Shown: positions 52,504-61,565, counted from the first letter of the stretch. The stretch: DNA of 64,000 nt from Streptacidiphilus carbonis (GCF_000787775.1 NZ_BBPM01000008.1:55575-119574); one strand, 5' to 3'. A program made the numbers and translations. The notes: a model not told the origin generated them from the letters alone.

Positions 52504-52842
52504 ATGCTCAAGAAGACCCTCGGCACCGCCGGCTTCGCCGTGGCCGCCCTCGCGATGGCCACCGGTTCCGCTGCCGCCATCGGCGACTCGGACGGCACCG
52601 CCACCGCGATGCAGGGTGCCGGCGGCACCAACGTCACCGGCACCTGGGGCGACCACAGCCCCAACTTCCACTTCCTGGACAACCCGAACATCTGCCTGCC
52701 CGAGGTCCACCACGTCCAGGTCGGCCTCATCCCGGTCCAGGTCGACGTCCCGGTCCTGAACCAGCAGGCCCACCAGACCTGCAACGTCGGCCAGGGCACC
52801 CAGAGCGACGGCGACGCGCCGGTCTCTCACCTCGTCGGCTGA
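52504..52842 (+). CDS. Rodlin (second of three)
   Basis: A 112-residue paralogue of the first rodlin, with almost the same mature sequence: only a few changes (ICLPEV, VLNQQAHQTCNVG) through the core. AGGAGAA precedes the ATG. The 37-base gap to the previous gene has no terminator, so the genes are cotranscribed. Confidence 0.9.
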   Translation: MLKKTLGTAGFAVAALAMATGSAAAIGDSDGTATAMQGAGGTNVTGTWGDHSPNFHFLDNPNICLPEVHHVQVGLIPVQVDVPVLNQQAHQTCNVGQGTQSDGDAPVSHLVG

Positions 52843-52894
52843 CGCGCTCCACCCACCCCCTCACACCCGCTACCCCACTCGAAGGAGTAACACC

Positions 52895-53233
52895 GTGCTG
52901 AAGAAGACCCTCGCGACCGCTGGTCTCGTTCTCTCCGCAACCGCCATGGCGATGTCCCCGGCCGCGGCTCTGGGCAACTCGGACGGCTCCGCCACCGCCG
53001 TGCAGGGCGCCGGCGGCACCAACGTCACCGGCACCATGGGCGACCACAGCCCCAACTTCCACACCCTGGACAACCCGAACATCTGCCTGCCCGAGGTCCA
53101 CCACGTCCAGGTCGGCCTCATCCCGGTCCAGGTCGACGTCCCGGTCCTGAACCAGCAGCAGCACCAGATCTGCAACGTCGGCCAGGCCAGCCAGAGCGAC
53201 GGCGACGCCGCGCTCTCGCACCTGATCGGCTGA
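52895..53233 (+). CDS. Rodlin (third of three)
   Basis: A 112-residue rodlin with a GTG start and GAAGGAG upstream. It is the most diverged copy: LGNSDG in place of IGDSDG, TMGDHSPNFHTLDN in place of TWGDHSPNFHFLDN, and QICNVG for QTCNVG. Both cysteines are kept. Last gene before a strong hairpin. Confidence 0.9.
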   Translation: MLKKTLATAGLVLSATAMAMSPAAALGNSDGSATAVQGAGGTNVTGTMGDHSPNFHTLDNPNICLPEVHHVQVGLIPVQVDVPVLNQQQHQICNVGQASQSDGDAALSHLIG

Positions 53234-53266
53234 GACCGGTCCACGAAGGATCGGCGTAGGGGTCCC

Positions 53267-53308
53267 GGTCGGCCGGGGCGGGCGAAGCATCGTCCGCCCC
53301 GGCCGACC
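53267..53308 (+). terminator. Hairpin terminator after the rodlins
   Basis: Perfect 15-bp stem GGTCGGCCGGGGCGG / CCGCCCCGGCCGACC with a 12-base loop, 34 bases past the last rodlin stop. Confidence 0.82.
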
Positions 53309-53377
53309 TCCGTCGTCCGGGGCCTTGCCGGGCCCGCCGGGTCGGCCCGCGCAGCCCGGGTCGGCCGCGCAGCCCGG

Positions 53378-54361
53378 TCAGCCGCGCAGCATCCGGGCGG
53401 CCTCGACGGCCCAGTAGGTGAGCACCTGGTCGGCCCCGGCCCGGCGGATCGAGGTCAGCGTCTCCATGATCGCCCGCTCCCGGTCGATCCAGCCGTTGGC
53501 GGCCGCGGCCTCGACCATCGCGTACTCGCCGGACACCTGGTAGGCGGCCACCGGCACCGGGCTCACGTCGGCGACCTGCCGCAGGATGTCGAGGTACGCC
53601 ATGGCCGGCTTGACCATCACCAGGTCCGCGCCCTCGGCCAGGTCCAACTCCAGCTCACGCAGCGCCTCACGGGCGTTGGCCGGGTCCTGCTGGTAGCTCC
53701 TGCGGTCCCCCCTGAGCGAGGAGCCGACGGCCTCCCGGAACGGCCCGAAGAAGGCCGAGGCGTACTTGGCGGTGTAGGCCAGCACGGCCACGTCCTGGTG
53801 CCCGGCCTGGTCCAGCGCCTCGCGCACCACCGCGATCTGACCGTCCATCATCCCGGAGGGGCCGACCATGTGGACGCCGGCGTCGGCCTGCACCACGGCC
53901 ATTTCGGCGTAGCGCACGAGGGTGGCGTCGTTGTCCACCGAGCCGTCCTCGGCGAGGACCCCGCAGTGGCCGTGGTCGGTGTACTCGTCCAGGCACAGGT
54001 CGGACATGATCACGAGCTGGTCGCCGACCTCGGCGACGACATCCCTGATGGCCTGCTGGAGGATGCCCTCCGGGTTGGTCCCCTCGGACCCGACCGCGTC
54101 CTGAACCGCGGGAATGCCGAACAGCATCAGGCCGCCGAGGCCGGCCTCCGCCGCCTCCACTGCGGCCTTGCGCAAGGTGTCCCTGGTGTGCTGGACGATG
54201 CCGGGCATCGAGCTGATCGGCACCGGCGAGGTGATGCCCTCGCGCACGAACAACGGCAGGATCAGCTCCGCCGGATGCAGCCGCGTCTCGGCGACCAGTC
54301 GCCGCACGGCGGGAGTCGTCCGCAGCCGCCGGGGCCGAACCACCGGAATCTGAACGCCCAT
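53378..54361 (-). CDS. hemB: Delta-aminolevulinic acid dehydratase
   Basis: A 327-residue porphobilinogen synthase. The Schiff-base lysines are in [15 protein letters not shown] and [12 protein letters not shown], and the metal-site region is [14 protein letters not shown]. It joins two 5-aminolevulinate molecules. AGGAG sits seven bases before the ATG at 54361; a GTG just upstream is less likely. It follows the hemD fusion gene on the same strand after a 164-base gap holding a repeat element, so it may have its own promoter. Confidence 0.96.
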   Translation of the reverse strand: MGVQIPVVRPRRLRTTPAVRRLVAETRLHPAELILPLFVREGITSPVPISSMPGIVQHTRDTLRKAAVEAAEAGLGGLMLFGIPAVQDAVGSEGTNPEGILQQAIRDVVAEVGDQLVIMSDLCLDEYTDHGHCGVLAEDGSVDNDATLVRYAEMAVVQADAGVHMVGPSGMMDGQIAVVREALDQAGHQDVAVLAYTAKYASAFFGPFREAVGSSLRGDRRSYQQDPANAREALRELELDLAEGADLVMVKPAMAYLDILRQVADVSPVPVAAYQVSGEYAMVEAAAANGWIDRERAIMETLTSIRRAGADQVLTYWAVEAARMLRG

Positions 54362-54393
54362 CACTCACTCCTAGAAGTAGCTGCACCACTTGA

Positions 54394-54464
54394 GGGGCGC
54401 GGGGACTGCGCGACCAGCCCTGTACGGAGGTGCATGGTTGGCAGCGCAGTTCCCCGCGCGCCCC
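54394..54464. repeat. Interspersed GGGGCGCGGGGA...CTGCGC hairpin element
   Basis: GGGGCGCGGGGACTGCGC and its near inverse GCGCAGTTCCCCGCGCGCCCC enclose 32 bases. Related copies lie at 63906-63947 and, degenerate, near 11800. This is a widespread intergenic element type in Streptomyces genomes and can act as a terminator. Confidence 0.75.
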
Positions 54465-54525
54465 CGCCCCCAAGTAGTAACGGCTTGGTCCCATGCGAGA
54501 AGTCCCGCGCCCCCTTCACAACAGG

Positions 54526-56193
54526 CTAACGGGCCTTGCGGCGGGAGCCGGGGCGCCTTTCCGAGGGCCGGTAGACCTGTTCGCCGGCCTGCATGGCCGC
54601 GTCGCGGCGCGCGGCGCCGAAGTCCGCCAGGGCTTCGGCGAGTGCGGCGACCGAGGGGGCCGGCGCCAGGACGTCGACCCGGAGCCCGTGCTCCTCCGCG
54701 GTCTTGGCCGTCGCCGGGCCGATGCAGGCGATCACGGTCACGTTGTGCGGCTTGCCGGCGATGCCGACCAGGTTCCGCACCGTCGAGGACGAGGTGAAGA
54801 TCACCGCGTCGAACCCGCCGCCCTTGATGGCCTCCCGGGTCTCGGCCGGCGGGGGCGACGCCCGCACGGTTCGATAGGCCGTCACATCGTCGACCTCCCA
54901 GCCCAGTTCGACCAGGCCGGCGACCAGCGTCTCGGTGGCGATGTCGGCCCGTGGCAGCAGCACCCGGTCGATCGGGTCGAACACCGGGTCGTAGACCGGC
55001 CAGTCCTCCAGCAGTCCGGCCGCGGACTGCTCCCCGCTGGGGACCAGGTCCGGCTTGACGCCGAAGTCGACCAGGGCCTGCGAGGTGGTCTCGCCGACCG
55101 CGGCGACCTTGATGCCGGCGAAGGCGCGGGCGTCCAGCCCGTACTCCTCGAACTTCTCCCGGACCGCCTTGACCGCGTTGACCGAGGTGAACGCGATCCA
55201 CTCGTAACGGCCGGTCACCAGGCCCTTGATGGCCCGCTCCATCTGCTGCGGGGTGCGCGGCGGCTCGACCGCGATGGTCGGCACCTCCGACGGCACCGCG
55301 CCGTAGGACCGCAGCTGCTCCGAGAGCGCCCCGGCCTGGTCCTTGGTGCGCGGGACGAGCACGTTCCAACCGAACAGCGGCTTGGTCTCGAACCAGGACA
55401 GCGTGGCCCGGCTCTTCACCTGCTCGCCGACCACGGCTATGACGCTGCTGACCGGGTCCACCGGCGCCGACACCGGCGAGGGCAGTACCCGCGCCGCCTT
55501 CAGCTCGGCGGCCAGCGTGGCCAGCGTGGCGATGTAGGTGCGCTGCCGGGTGGTGGTACCCTCCAGGGTCACCGAGACCGGGGTGTCCGGCTTGCGGCCC
55601 GAGGCGACCAGCGCGGTGGCGGATCCCGGCAGCGCGTTCAACCGGGTCCGGACCACCAGGGTGGCGTCGCAGCCGCCGAGGTTGGACCAGTCGTAGGCCT
55701 CGGGCTGGCAGTGCGAGGCGTCCACGAAGCGCACGTCGGCGCCGGCCGCGGCGCCGCGCAGCGGCACCCCCGCGTAGGCGGGGACGCCCACCGACTGGGC
55801 CACCCCGGGCACCACCTGGAACGGGATGCCCGCCTGCGCGCAGGCCAGCATCTCCTCGGCGGCGCGGCCGTCCAGGCCCGGGTCGCCGTCCACGGTGCGC
55901 ACCACGTGCTTGCCCGCCTGCACCACCGGGAACAGCCGCGCCAGCGGCCCGCCCTCGGGGAGGTCGAAGCCGTCCGCCCCCGGCAGCGCGTCGTGCAGTT
56001 CCACCCCGTCCGGGCAGTGCGTCCGCACCGCCGCGGCCGTGAGCGGGTCGGTGACCAGGACGTCGGCCGCCGCCAGCACCTCGACGGCGCGCAGCGTCAG
56101 CAGGCCCGGGTCTCCCGGACCCGCACCGAGGAAGGTGATCTGGCCGGCCGGGCGCCGACCCGCCTGGACTGCTGCATTCGGAGTGGGGCTCAC
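54526..56193 (-). CDS. Fused uroporphyrinogen-III methyltransferase / synthase
   Basis: A 555-residue two-domain enzyme. Residues about 15-250 are a CobA-type SAM methyltransferase (FLGAGPGDPGLLTLRAVEVL and the VVPGVAQSVGVPAYAGVPL block). Residues about 265-515 are HemD (NVLVPRTKDQAGALSEQLRS; FTSVNAVKAVREKF; VAAVGETTSQAL; FTSSSTVRNLVG). HemD makes uroporphyrinogen III; CobA diverts it to sirohaem and cobalamin. The fusion (CobA/HemD) is usual in actinomycetes. The GTG overlaps the hemC stop by four bases. A basic C-terminus ends the protein. Confidence 0.95.
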   Translation of the reverse strand: MSPTPNAAVQAGRRPAGQITFLGAGPGDPGLLTLRAVEVLAAADVLVTDPLTAAAVRTHCPDGVELHDALPGADGFDLPEGGPLARLFPVVQAGKHVVRTVDGDPGLDGRAAEEMLACAQAGIPFQVVPGVAQSVGVPAYAGVPLRGAAAGADVRFVDASHCQPEAYDWSNLGGCDATLVVRTRLNALPGSATALVASGRKPDTPVSVTLEGTTTRQRTYIATLATLAAELKAARVLPSPVSAPVDPVSSVIAVVGEQVKSRATLSWFETKPLFGWNVLVPRTKDQAGALSEQLRSYGAVPSEVPTIAVEPPRTPQQMERAIKGLVTGRYEWIAFTSVNAVKAVREKFEEYGLDARAFAGIKVAAVGETTSQALVDFGVKPDLVPSGEQSAAGLLEDWPVYDPVFDPIDRVLLPRADIATETLVAGLVELGWEVDDVTAYRTVRASPPPAETREAIKGGGFDAVIFTSSSTVRNLVGIAGKPHNVTVIACIGPATAKTAEEHGLRVDVLAPAPSVAALAEALADFGAARRDAAMQAGEQVYRPSERRPGSRRKAR

Positions 56194-57389
56194 AGGGCTC
56201 GCTCCCCCATCAGGCCGGCCGCGCCCTCGGCGAGCATCCGGGCCGCCAGCTCGCGGCCCAGGGCCGCCGCTGTCTGCTCGGACGCCACCGAGGGCCCGAA
56301 GGCGCCGGTAACGGACAACTGCACGACGGACGAGCCGTCAACTGTGCCGACCAGCGCCCGGAGGAGCAGCTCGTCGGCGGATTCGGCCCCGGCCGCGCCG
56401 GCGGTGCCACGCTGCACCTCGGCCAGGGCTCCGACCGGGGCGGAACAGCCCGCCTCCAGCGCGGCCAGCAGCGCACGCTCGGCCGCGACGGCGGCCCGGG
56501 TGGGCGCGTCGTCCAGCACGGCCAGTGCGGTGGCCAACTCCGGGCGGTCGGCGCGGCATTCGATCGCCAGCGCCCCCTGTCCCGGGGCCGGCAGCATCAG
56601 CGTGCTGTCGAGGATCTGGGTGGCCTCGCCGAGCCGTCCGAGCCGGTTCAGCCCGGCGGCGGCGAGGACGACGGCGTCGAGCTTCCCGGAGTGGACGTAG
56701 CCGATCCGGGTGTCGACATTGCCGCGGATCGCCACGGTCTCGACCGGGGCGCCGACGGCCGCGGCCCAGGCGTTGAGCTGGGCCGTCCGGCGCGGGGAGC
56801 CGGTGCCGATCCGGACCGGGGCGTCGGCGCACTTGGCGGCCAGCTCGTCCAGGGTGAGGCCGTCCCGGGCGACCAGCGCGTCCCTGGGGTCCTCGCGCAG
56901 CGGCACGGCGGCCAGCACCAGGCCTTCCGGGGCGGCGGTCGGCAGGTCCTTCAGCGAGTGGACGGCGAAGTCGATGGCACCGTCGAGCAGCGCGTCGCGG
57001 AGCGCGGAGACGAACACGCCGGTGCCGCCGATCTGCGCCAGCAGCTCACGCGAGGTGTCGCCCAAGGTGCTGATCTCCACCAGCTCCACCCGGCGTCCGG
57101 TGGCTCGGGCCACCGCTTCGGCCACGATGCCCGACTGGGCCGTCGCCAGCGCGCTGCGGCGGGTGCCGAGGCGCAGCGGCGGTCCTTCGGCCGCGGCGGC
57201 CTCGGTTGCGGTAGTGGATGGGGCACTCATGACATGGTCGTCCCGGTCGTGCTCGTTGCGTTCGGTTCCGGCGGTACCCCCGCCGAGGGTGTGTTCGGAG
57301 GTCACTGCTAGCGTGCTGGGCAGGACTCCGGACGTGTTCCCAGCTGGGGCCGACGGGCGTGCGCCGCCCTGCTGCTGACGTTCCGTCAT
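56190..57389 (-). CDS. hemC: Hydroxymethylbilane synthase
   Basis: A 399-residue porphobilinogen deaminase. The core is standard (RLGTRRSALATAQSGIVAE; HSLKDLPTAAPEGL; GTGSPRRTAQL) and the dipyrromethane cysteine is in LEAGCSAPVGA. The first 65 residues are a Ser/Thr/Gly-rich extension that may not be translated; an internal ATG at 57230 also gives a complete enzyme. The upstream ATG is kept because it overlaps the hemA stop by four bases. Confidence 0.94.
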   Translation of the reverse strand: MTERQQQGGARPSAPAGNTSGVLPSTLAVTSEHTLGGGTAGTERNEHDRDDHVMSAPSTTATEAAAAEGPPLRLGTRRSALATAQSGIVAEAVARATGRRVELVEISTLGDTSRELLAQIGGTGVFVSALRDALLDGAIDFAVHSLKDLPTAAPEGLVLAAVPLREDPRDALVARDGLTLDELAAKCADAPVRIGTGSPRRTAQLNAWAAAVGAPVETVAIRGNVDTRIGYVHSGKLDAVVLAAAGLNRLGRLGEATQILDSTLMLPAPGQGALAIECRADRPELATALAVLDDAPTRAAVAAERALLAALEAGCSAPVGALAEVQRGTAGAAGAESADELLLRALVGTVDGSSVVQLSVTGAFGPSVASEQTAAALGRELAARMLAEGAAGLMGERAL

Positions 57390-58723
57390 GCCGACTCACC
57401 GCCCACGGCCGCCTGCAGCGGCAGCCGGGCCGGGGTGCCGGCGACGGCCTGGACCGCGGCCGGGTCGAGGTCGAACAGCTCACGCAGCGCCTCGGCGTAG
57501 GAGGCTCCGCCGGGCTCCCCGGCGAGCTGCTTGACCCGCACCGTCGGCGAGTGCAGCAGCTTGTCGACGACCCGCCGCACGGCCTGGGCGATCTCGGCCC
57601 GGGCCCGGTCGTCGAGCTCGGGCAGCCGGCCGTCCAGCCGCTCCAGTTCGGAGCCGACCACCTCGGAGGCCATCGCCCGCAGCGCCACCACGGTGGGTGT
57701 GATCGCCGCCGCGCGCTGGGCCGCGCCGAAGGCGTCGACCTCGGCGCCGACGATCCGGCGGACCGCGTCCACGTCCACGGCGCCGGCCGCACTGCTCTGC
57801 GCGGCCTCGGCCATGGTCTCCAGGTCCACCAGGTGGACACCGGCGAGCCGGTGCGCGTCGGCGGCGACGTCCCGGGGCAGTGCCAGGTCCAGAAGAGCGA
57901 GCGGAGTGGTTCCGGCGCGCTCGGCGACGGCGGCCGCGATGTCCTCGGCGCCGAGGACGATGCCGGCCGCCCCGGTGCAGGAGACCACCAGGTCGGCCTC
58001 GGCCATCGCGGCCGGGACCTCGCTGAAGGCGACGGTGCGGGCACCCAGCGTGGCCGCCAGCCGCTCGGCCCGGTCGTGCGTGCGATTGGCGATGACCAGT
58101 TCGGTGACGCCCGCGCGGGCCAGCGTCGCCGCCGCCAGCGAGCTCATCGAGCCCGCGCCGACCACCAGCGCGCGCAGACCCGCGACCGGCCCGGACACCT
58201 CGGCGATCCGGTCCAGGCCGAAGGTGACCAGGGACTGGCCGGCCTTGTCGATGTCGGTCTCGCTGTGCGCCCGCTTGCCGACCCGCAGCGCCTGCTGGAA
58301 CAGCTCGTTGAGGCCGCGGCCCGCGGTGTGCTGCTCCTGCGCCAGCGACAGCGCGTCCCGCAGCTGCCCGAGGATCTGCCCCTCGCCGACCACCATCGAG
58401 TCCAGCCCGCACGCCACCGAGAACAGATGGTGCACGGCGCGGTCCTCGTAGTGGACGTAGAGGTGCGTGGTGAGCTCCTCCAGGTCGACCCCGCTGTGCT
58501 CGGCCAGCAGCACCGAGAGGTCGGCGACCCCGGCGTGGAACTTGTCCACGTCCGCGTAGAGCTCGATCCGGTTGCAGGTCGCGACCAGCGCGGCCTCGCC
58601 CACCGGCGCCGCCGCTGCGGCGGCGTGCAGCAGCCGCCGGGGGGCGTCCCCGGTGAGGGAGGCCCGCTCCAGCAGCCCGACCGGAGCCGTGCGATGGCTG
58701 AGGCCCAGTACCAGAAGGCTCAT
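57386..58723 (-). CDS. hemA: Glutamyl-tRNA reductase
   Basis: A 445-residue enzyme that reduces glutamyl-tRNA to glutamate-1-semialdehyde, the committed step of haem synthesis in this lineage. The catalytic cysteine is in LVATCNRIELY (Cys50); the NADPH domain has VVGAGSMSSLAA, and GEGQILGQLRDALSLAQE is a family signature. It follows rex by 34 bases and is followed directly by hemC, so rex-hemA-hemC-hemD are probably one operon under Rex control. Confidence 0.96.
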   Translation of the reverse strand: MSLLVLGLSHRTAPVGLLERASLTGDAPRRLLHAAAAAAPVGEAALVATCNRIELYADVDKFHAGVADLSVLLAEHSGVDLEELTTHLYVHYEDRAVHHLFSVACGLDSMVVGEGQILGQLRDALSLAQEQHTAGRGLNELFQQALRVGKRAHSETDIDKAGQSLVTFGLDRIAEVSGPVAGLRALVVGAGSMSSLAAATLARAGVTELVIANRTHDRAERLAATLGARTVAFSEVPAAMAEADLVVSCTGAAGIVLGAEDIAAAVAERAGTTPLALLDLALPRDVAADAHRLAGVHLVDLETMAEAAQSSAAGAVDVDAVRRIVGAEVDAFGAAQRAAAITPTVVALRAMASEVVGSELERLDGRLPELDDRARAEIAQAVRRVVDKLLHSPTVRVKQLAGEPGGASYAEALRELFDLDPAAVQAVAGTPARLPLQAAVGGESA

Positions 58724-58757
58724 ACGGCTGCCTCGCTCTTCGACTGATCCATGGCGT

Positions 58758-59657
58758 TCACGCCGGCATCACCGCCGGCAGCTCGCCGTCCTCGCCGCGC
58801 TCCGCCTCGCCGGCGGCGGGCGGGACGGCCTTCCCCCGGGCCCGTCGCGAGACGGCGCGGGCGGCGGCCGCCGCGACGGCCTTCGCCCCACCGGTCGCAC
58901 CGGCCCCGGCACGTGACACTACTGCGGGAGGCCCGTCCGGGACCCGCTCCTCGTCGAAGCCGGCTTCCTCACCGGACTTCCGCTGCTCGTGGAAGGCCAG
59001 GATCTGCAGCTCTATCGACAGATCGACCTTGCGCACATCCACCCCCTCCGGCACCGAGAGCACCGTGGGGGCGAAGTTGAGGATGCTGGTGACCCCGGCC
59101 GCGACCAGCCGGTCGCAGACCTGCTGGGCGGCGCCGGGTGGGGTGGTGATCACGCCGATGGAGACGTGCTCCGCCCGGATGATCTCCTCCAGCTCGTCCA
59201 TGTGCCGCACCGGCAGCCCGGCCGCGGTCTGCCCGGCCAGCGCCGGATCGGCGTCCAGCAGCGCGGCGACCCGGAACCCGCGGGAGGCGAACCCCCCGTA
59301 GTTGGCCAGCGCGTGGCCCAGGTTCCCGATGCCGACGATGACGACCGGCCAGTCCTGGGTCAGGCCCAGCTCACGGGAGATCTGGTAGACCAGGTACTCG
59401 ACGTCGTAGCCGACACCGCGGGTGCCGTACGAGCCGAGGTAGGAGAAGTCCTTGCGCAGCTTGGCCGAGTTGACCCCGGCCGCGGCGGCGAGCTCCTCGG
59501 AGGAGACGGTCGGAACCGACCGCTCGGAGAGCGCGGTGAGGGCTCGCAGGTAGAGCGGCAGCCGCGCGACCGTCGCATCCGGAATTCCCCGTCCGCGGGT
59601 GCGCCTGGGGGCGCTTCCCGATGACGGAGTGGCTGGGGTGGAACGTCCAGTTGCCAC
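58758..59657 (-). CDS. rex: Redox-sensing transcriptional repressor Rex
   Basis: A 299-residue NADH/NAD-sensing repressor. The winged helix is at about 25-85 (PDATVARLPLYLRALTAL; GVNSAKLRKDFSYLGSYGTRG) and the Rossmann motif GIGNLG at 109-114. The family ends near residue 245; the remaining 55 residues are an Ala/Arg/Gly tail peculiar to streptomycetes. The GTG at 59657 follows AGGAG. A near-perfect Rex operator lies 47 bases upstream, consistent with autorepression. Confidence 0.95.
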   Translation of the reverse strand: MATGRSTPATPSSGSAPRRTRGRGIPDATVARLPLYLRALTALSERSVPTVSSEELAAAAGVNSAKLRKDFSYLGSYGTRGVGYDVEYLVYQISRELGLTQDWPVVIVGIGNLGHALANYGGFASRGFRVAALLDADPALAGQTAAGLPVRHMDELEEIIRAEHVSIGVITTPPGAAQQVCDRLVAAGVTSILNFAPTVLSVPEGVDVRKVDLSIELQILAFHEQRKSGEEAGFDEERVPDGPPAVVSRAGAGATGGAKAVAAAAARAVSRRARGKAVPPAAGEAERGEDGELPAVMPA

Positions 59658-59703
59658 GGTGCTCCTGTACGTCAAGCTGGGCTGCGAACGACAGGCTATG
59701 CGT

Positions 59704-59721
59704 TTGTGAACGTGTGCACAA
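59704..59721 (-). promoter_or_regulatory. Rex operator (ROP)
   Basis: TTGTGAAcgtgTGCACAA matches the Rex consensus TTGTGAA-N4-TTCACAA at all but one base, just upstream of rex. Rex releases this site when NADH rises. Confidence 0.88.
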
Positions 59722-59910
59722 AGATAGTGTCCGTTTTGTCCCCAGTGAGTGACGCGCATCACGCACACCATGCCGCCACTCTCCTAGGGATCGGGGAACC
59801 AAACTCCGCAGTGCCTTCTCGCCCCCCGGCGCAAACCGCTAGATGGTAAGCACAACCACCTCGGATCCCCTAAGCGGCATCGACGGCCCGGCAGCGGTCG
59901 TGGCCCGGCG

Positions 59911-60198
59911 CTACACCCCCAGCGCGCGGCGCAGCCGGGTCTCGTCGACCTTCCAGAAGTCGTGCTGGCGGCCGTCGATCAGGGTCACCGGGATCTGCTC
60001 CCAGTACTTCCGGTACAGCTCGGCGTCCTCGTTGATGTCCAGCTCCTCCCAGGAGAAGCCCAGCTCCCCGGCGAGGCGCAGCACCACCGCCCGCGCCTCC
60101 TCGCAGAGATGGCAGTCGGGTTTGCCGATCAGGGTGATCAGATGATCGGCGGGACTCTTCCGGGGCTCACGGCGCAGCAGAGGGCTCACGCCCACCAT
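59911..60198 (-). CDS. Glutaredoxin-family protein
   Basis: A 95-residue thioredoxin-fold protein with the redox motif CHLC (29-32) in ITLIGKPDCHLCEEAR and the conserved cis-proline region QIPVTLIDG. It belongs to the DUF836/glutaredoxin-like group. GGGAGG six bases before the ATG at 60198 decides the start. Divergent from the HAD gene. Confidence 0.88.
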   Translation of the reverse strand: MVGVSPLLRREPRKSPADHLITLIGKPDCHLCEEARAVVLRLAGELGFSWEELDINEDAELYRKYWEQIPVTLIDGRQHDFWKVDETRLRRALGV

Positions 60199-60252
60199 TC
60201 TGCCTCCCTGTCGATACCGGCCCGCAACGCTCCGCTGGCTATGCTCGTGCAT

Positions 60253-61185
60253 ATGGCCAGGCTGCGAAAGCTCCCACAGGAGAAGCGTTCCTCCACCGTG
60301 CTGGCGGGTACCGCCGCCGCGGAGGCGGCCGAAGCCGCCCGCGCCTCGGACGCCGCGGTCACCACAGCGGAGCCGGAGAGCCCGGAACACCCGGCACCCG
60401 CCCCGGCAGAGGACCCGCACGGCGCCGCCTTCTTCGACTGCGACAACACCATCGTCCAGGGCGCGGCCATCTTCTACCTGGGCCGCGGCCTCTACAAGCG
60501 CAAGTTCTTCAGCCATCGCGAGCTGCTCCGCTTCGCCTGGCAGCAGGCGTACTTCCGGCTGCACGGGGCCGAGCACGCCGGCCACATGGCGGACGCCAAG
60601 GAGAGCGCGCTGTCGATCGTGCAGGGCCACCGGGTGGAAGACCTGGAGCGGATCTGCGAGGAGATCTTCGAGGAGTACATCGCCGAGAAGATCTGGCCCG
60701 GCACCCGCGCCCTGGTGCGGATGCACCTGGAGGCCGGCCAGCGGGTGTGGCTGGTGACCGCCGCGCCGCAGGAGGCGGCCCGGGTGATCGCGGCCCGGCT
60801 CGGCATGACCGGGGCGCTGGGCACCGTCGCCGAGGCCCTGGGCGGCATCTACACCGGACGGCTGGTCGGCGAGACCCTGCACGGTCCGGCGAAGGCCGAG
60901 GCGGTGAAGGCGCTGGCCGCCCGCGAGGGGCTGGACCTGTCGCACTGCGCCGCGTACAGCGACTCCGCCAACGACATCCCGATGCTGTCAATGGTCGGCC
61001 ACCCCTACGTGATCAACCCCGACGCCGAGCTGCGCCGACACGCCCGCGAACAGGGCTGGCGGGTCCGGGACTTCCGCACCGGCCGGAAGGCGGCCCGGAT
61101 CGGCATCCCGGCCGCGGTCGGCATCGGCGCGGCGGCCGGCGGGACCGCCGCCGCCGTGGCGCTGCACCGCAACCGGCAGCGCTGA
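60253..61185 (+). CDS. HAD-IB family hydrolase (SerB-like)
   Basis: A 310-residue protein. After a 55-residue Ala/Glu/Pro-rich N-terminus comes a HAD phosphatase domain with the nucleophile motif FFDCDNTIVQGA, motif II in WLVTAAPQEAARVI and the acidic motif YSDSANDIPML. The C-terminus has a membrane helix (IGIPAAVGIGAAAGGTAAAVAL) and a basic end. Substrate unknown; the gene sits immediately upstream of bldN in streptomycetes. ATG codons at 60241 and 60253 are both possible. Confidence 0.85.
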   Translation: MARLRKLPQEKRSSTVLAGTAAAEAAEAARASDAAVTTAEPESPEHPAPAPAEDPHGAAFFDCDNTIVQGAAIFYLGRGLYKRKFFSHRELLRFAWQQAYFRLHGAEHAGHMADAKESALSIVQGHRVEDLERICEEIFEEYIAEKIWPGTRALVRMHLEAGQRVWLVTAAPQEAARVIAARLGMTGALGTVAEALGGIYTGRLVGETLHGPAKAEAVKALAAREGLDLSHCAAYSDSANDIPMLSMVGHPYVINPDAELRRHAREQGWRVRDFRTGRKAARIGIPAAVGIGAAAGGTAAAVALHRNRQR

Positions 61186-61345
61186 GCGCCTCCCACCCGG
61201 CACCGACGGGCCTTCCAGCCGGCTGAGCGCTTCTGATCGGTTGGCACGCTGGAAAATTCATGGGTTGGTTGACGTCTCCCCAGGGAAACGACCGGGTTCC
61301 GTTCGCCCTGCGCTGAGATCCGGTCAAAATCGGACAAAAATCTAG
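61186..61345 (+). other. Upstream part of the bldN promoter region
   Basis: After the HAD gene, about 160 bases without coding potential. An AT-richer stretch near its end has two similar words (CGGTCAAAAT and CGGACAAAAAT, 61320-61341). The recognisable regulatory sites follow from 61346 on. Confidence 0.5.
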
Positions 61346-61364
61346 CAGTTGTGCTCGACAACTG
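61346..61364 (+). promoter_or_regulatory. Inverted repeat upstream of bldN
   Basis: CAGTTGT, five bases, ACAACTG: perfect 7-bp arms immediately before the BldD-like site. Recognition protein unknown. Confidence 0.45.
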
Positions 61365-61367
61365 TGG

Positions 61368-61380
61368 TCACATTGTGTCA
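61368..61380 (+). promoter_or_regulatory. BldD-type binding site upstream of bldN
   Basis: TCACATTGTGTCA fits the BldD consensus (TnACnC(A/T)GnGTnA) at all defined positions but one. BldD-cyclic-di-GMP is known to repress bldN in Streptomyces. Confidence 0.65.
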
Positions 61381-61386
61381 TCAAGC

Positions 61387-61409
61387 TGTAACAGAAGTGA
61401 CTGAAGCGG
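61387..61409 (+). promoter_or_regulatory. MtrA-like direct-repeat box upstream of bldN
   Basis: GTAACAGAA followed by GTGACTGAA, two 9-bp direct repeats with GTnAC cores, as in MtrA sites. Same word as upstream of the cold-shock gene at 5345-5367. About 160 bases before the bldN GTG. Confidence 0.5.
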
Positions 61410-61565
61410 CAATTTCGGCAACACGGTGTAGCCGTTGTTGCACGAAGCGTTATCCTCGTCAAACGCACGCCGGAGCCCATGTGTCCCACGCTGGGCGAGC
61501 GGGCCCGCACTGCCGCATTGCCGCTTTGCACCAACAGTTCTGCCAGTTCTGCCTCTGGGAGTCCC

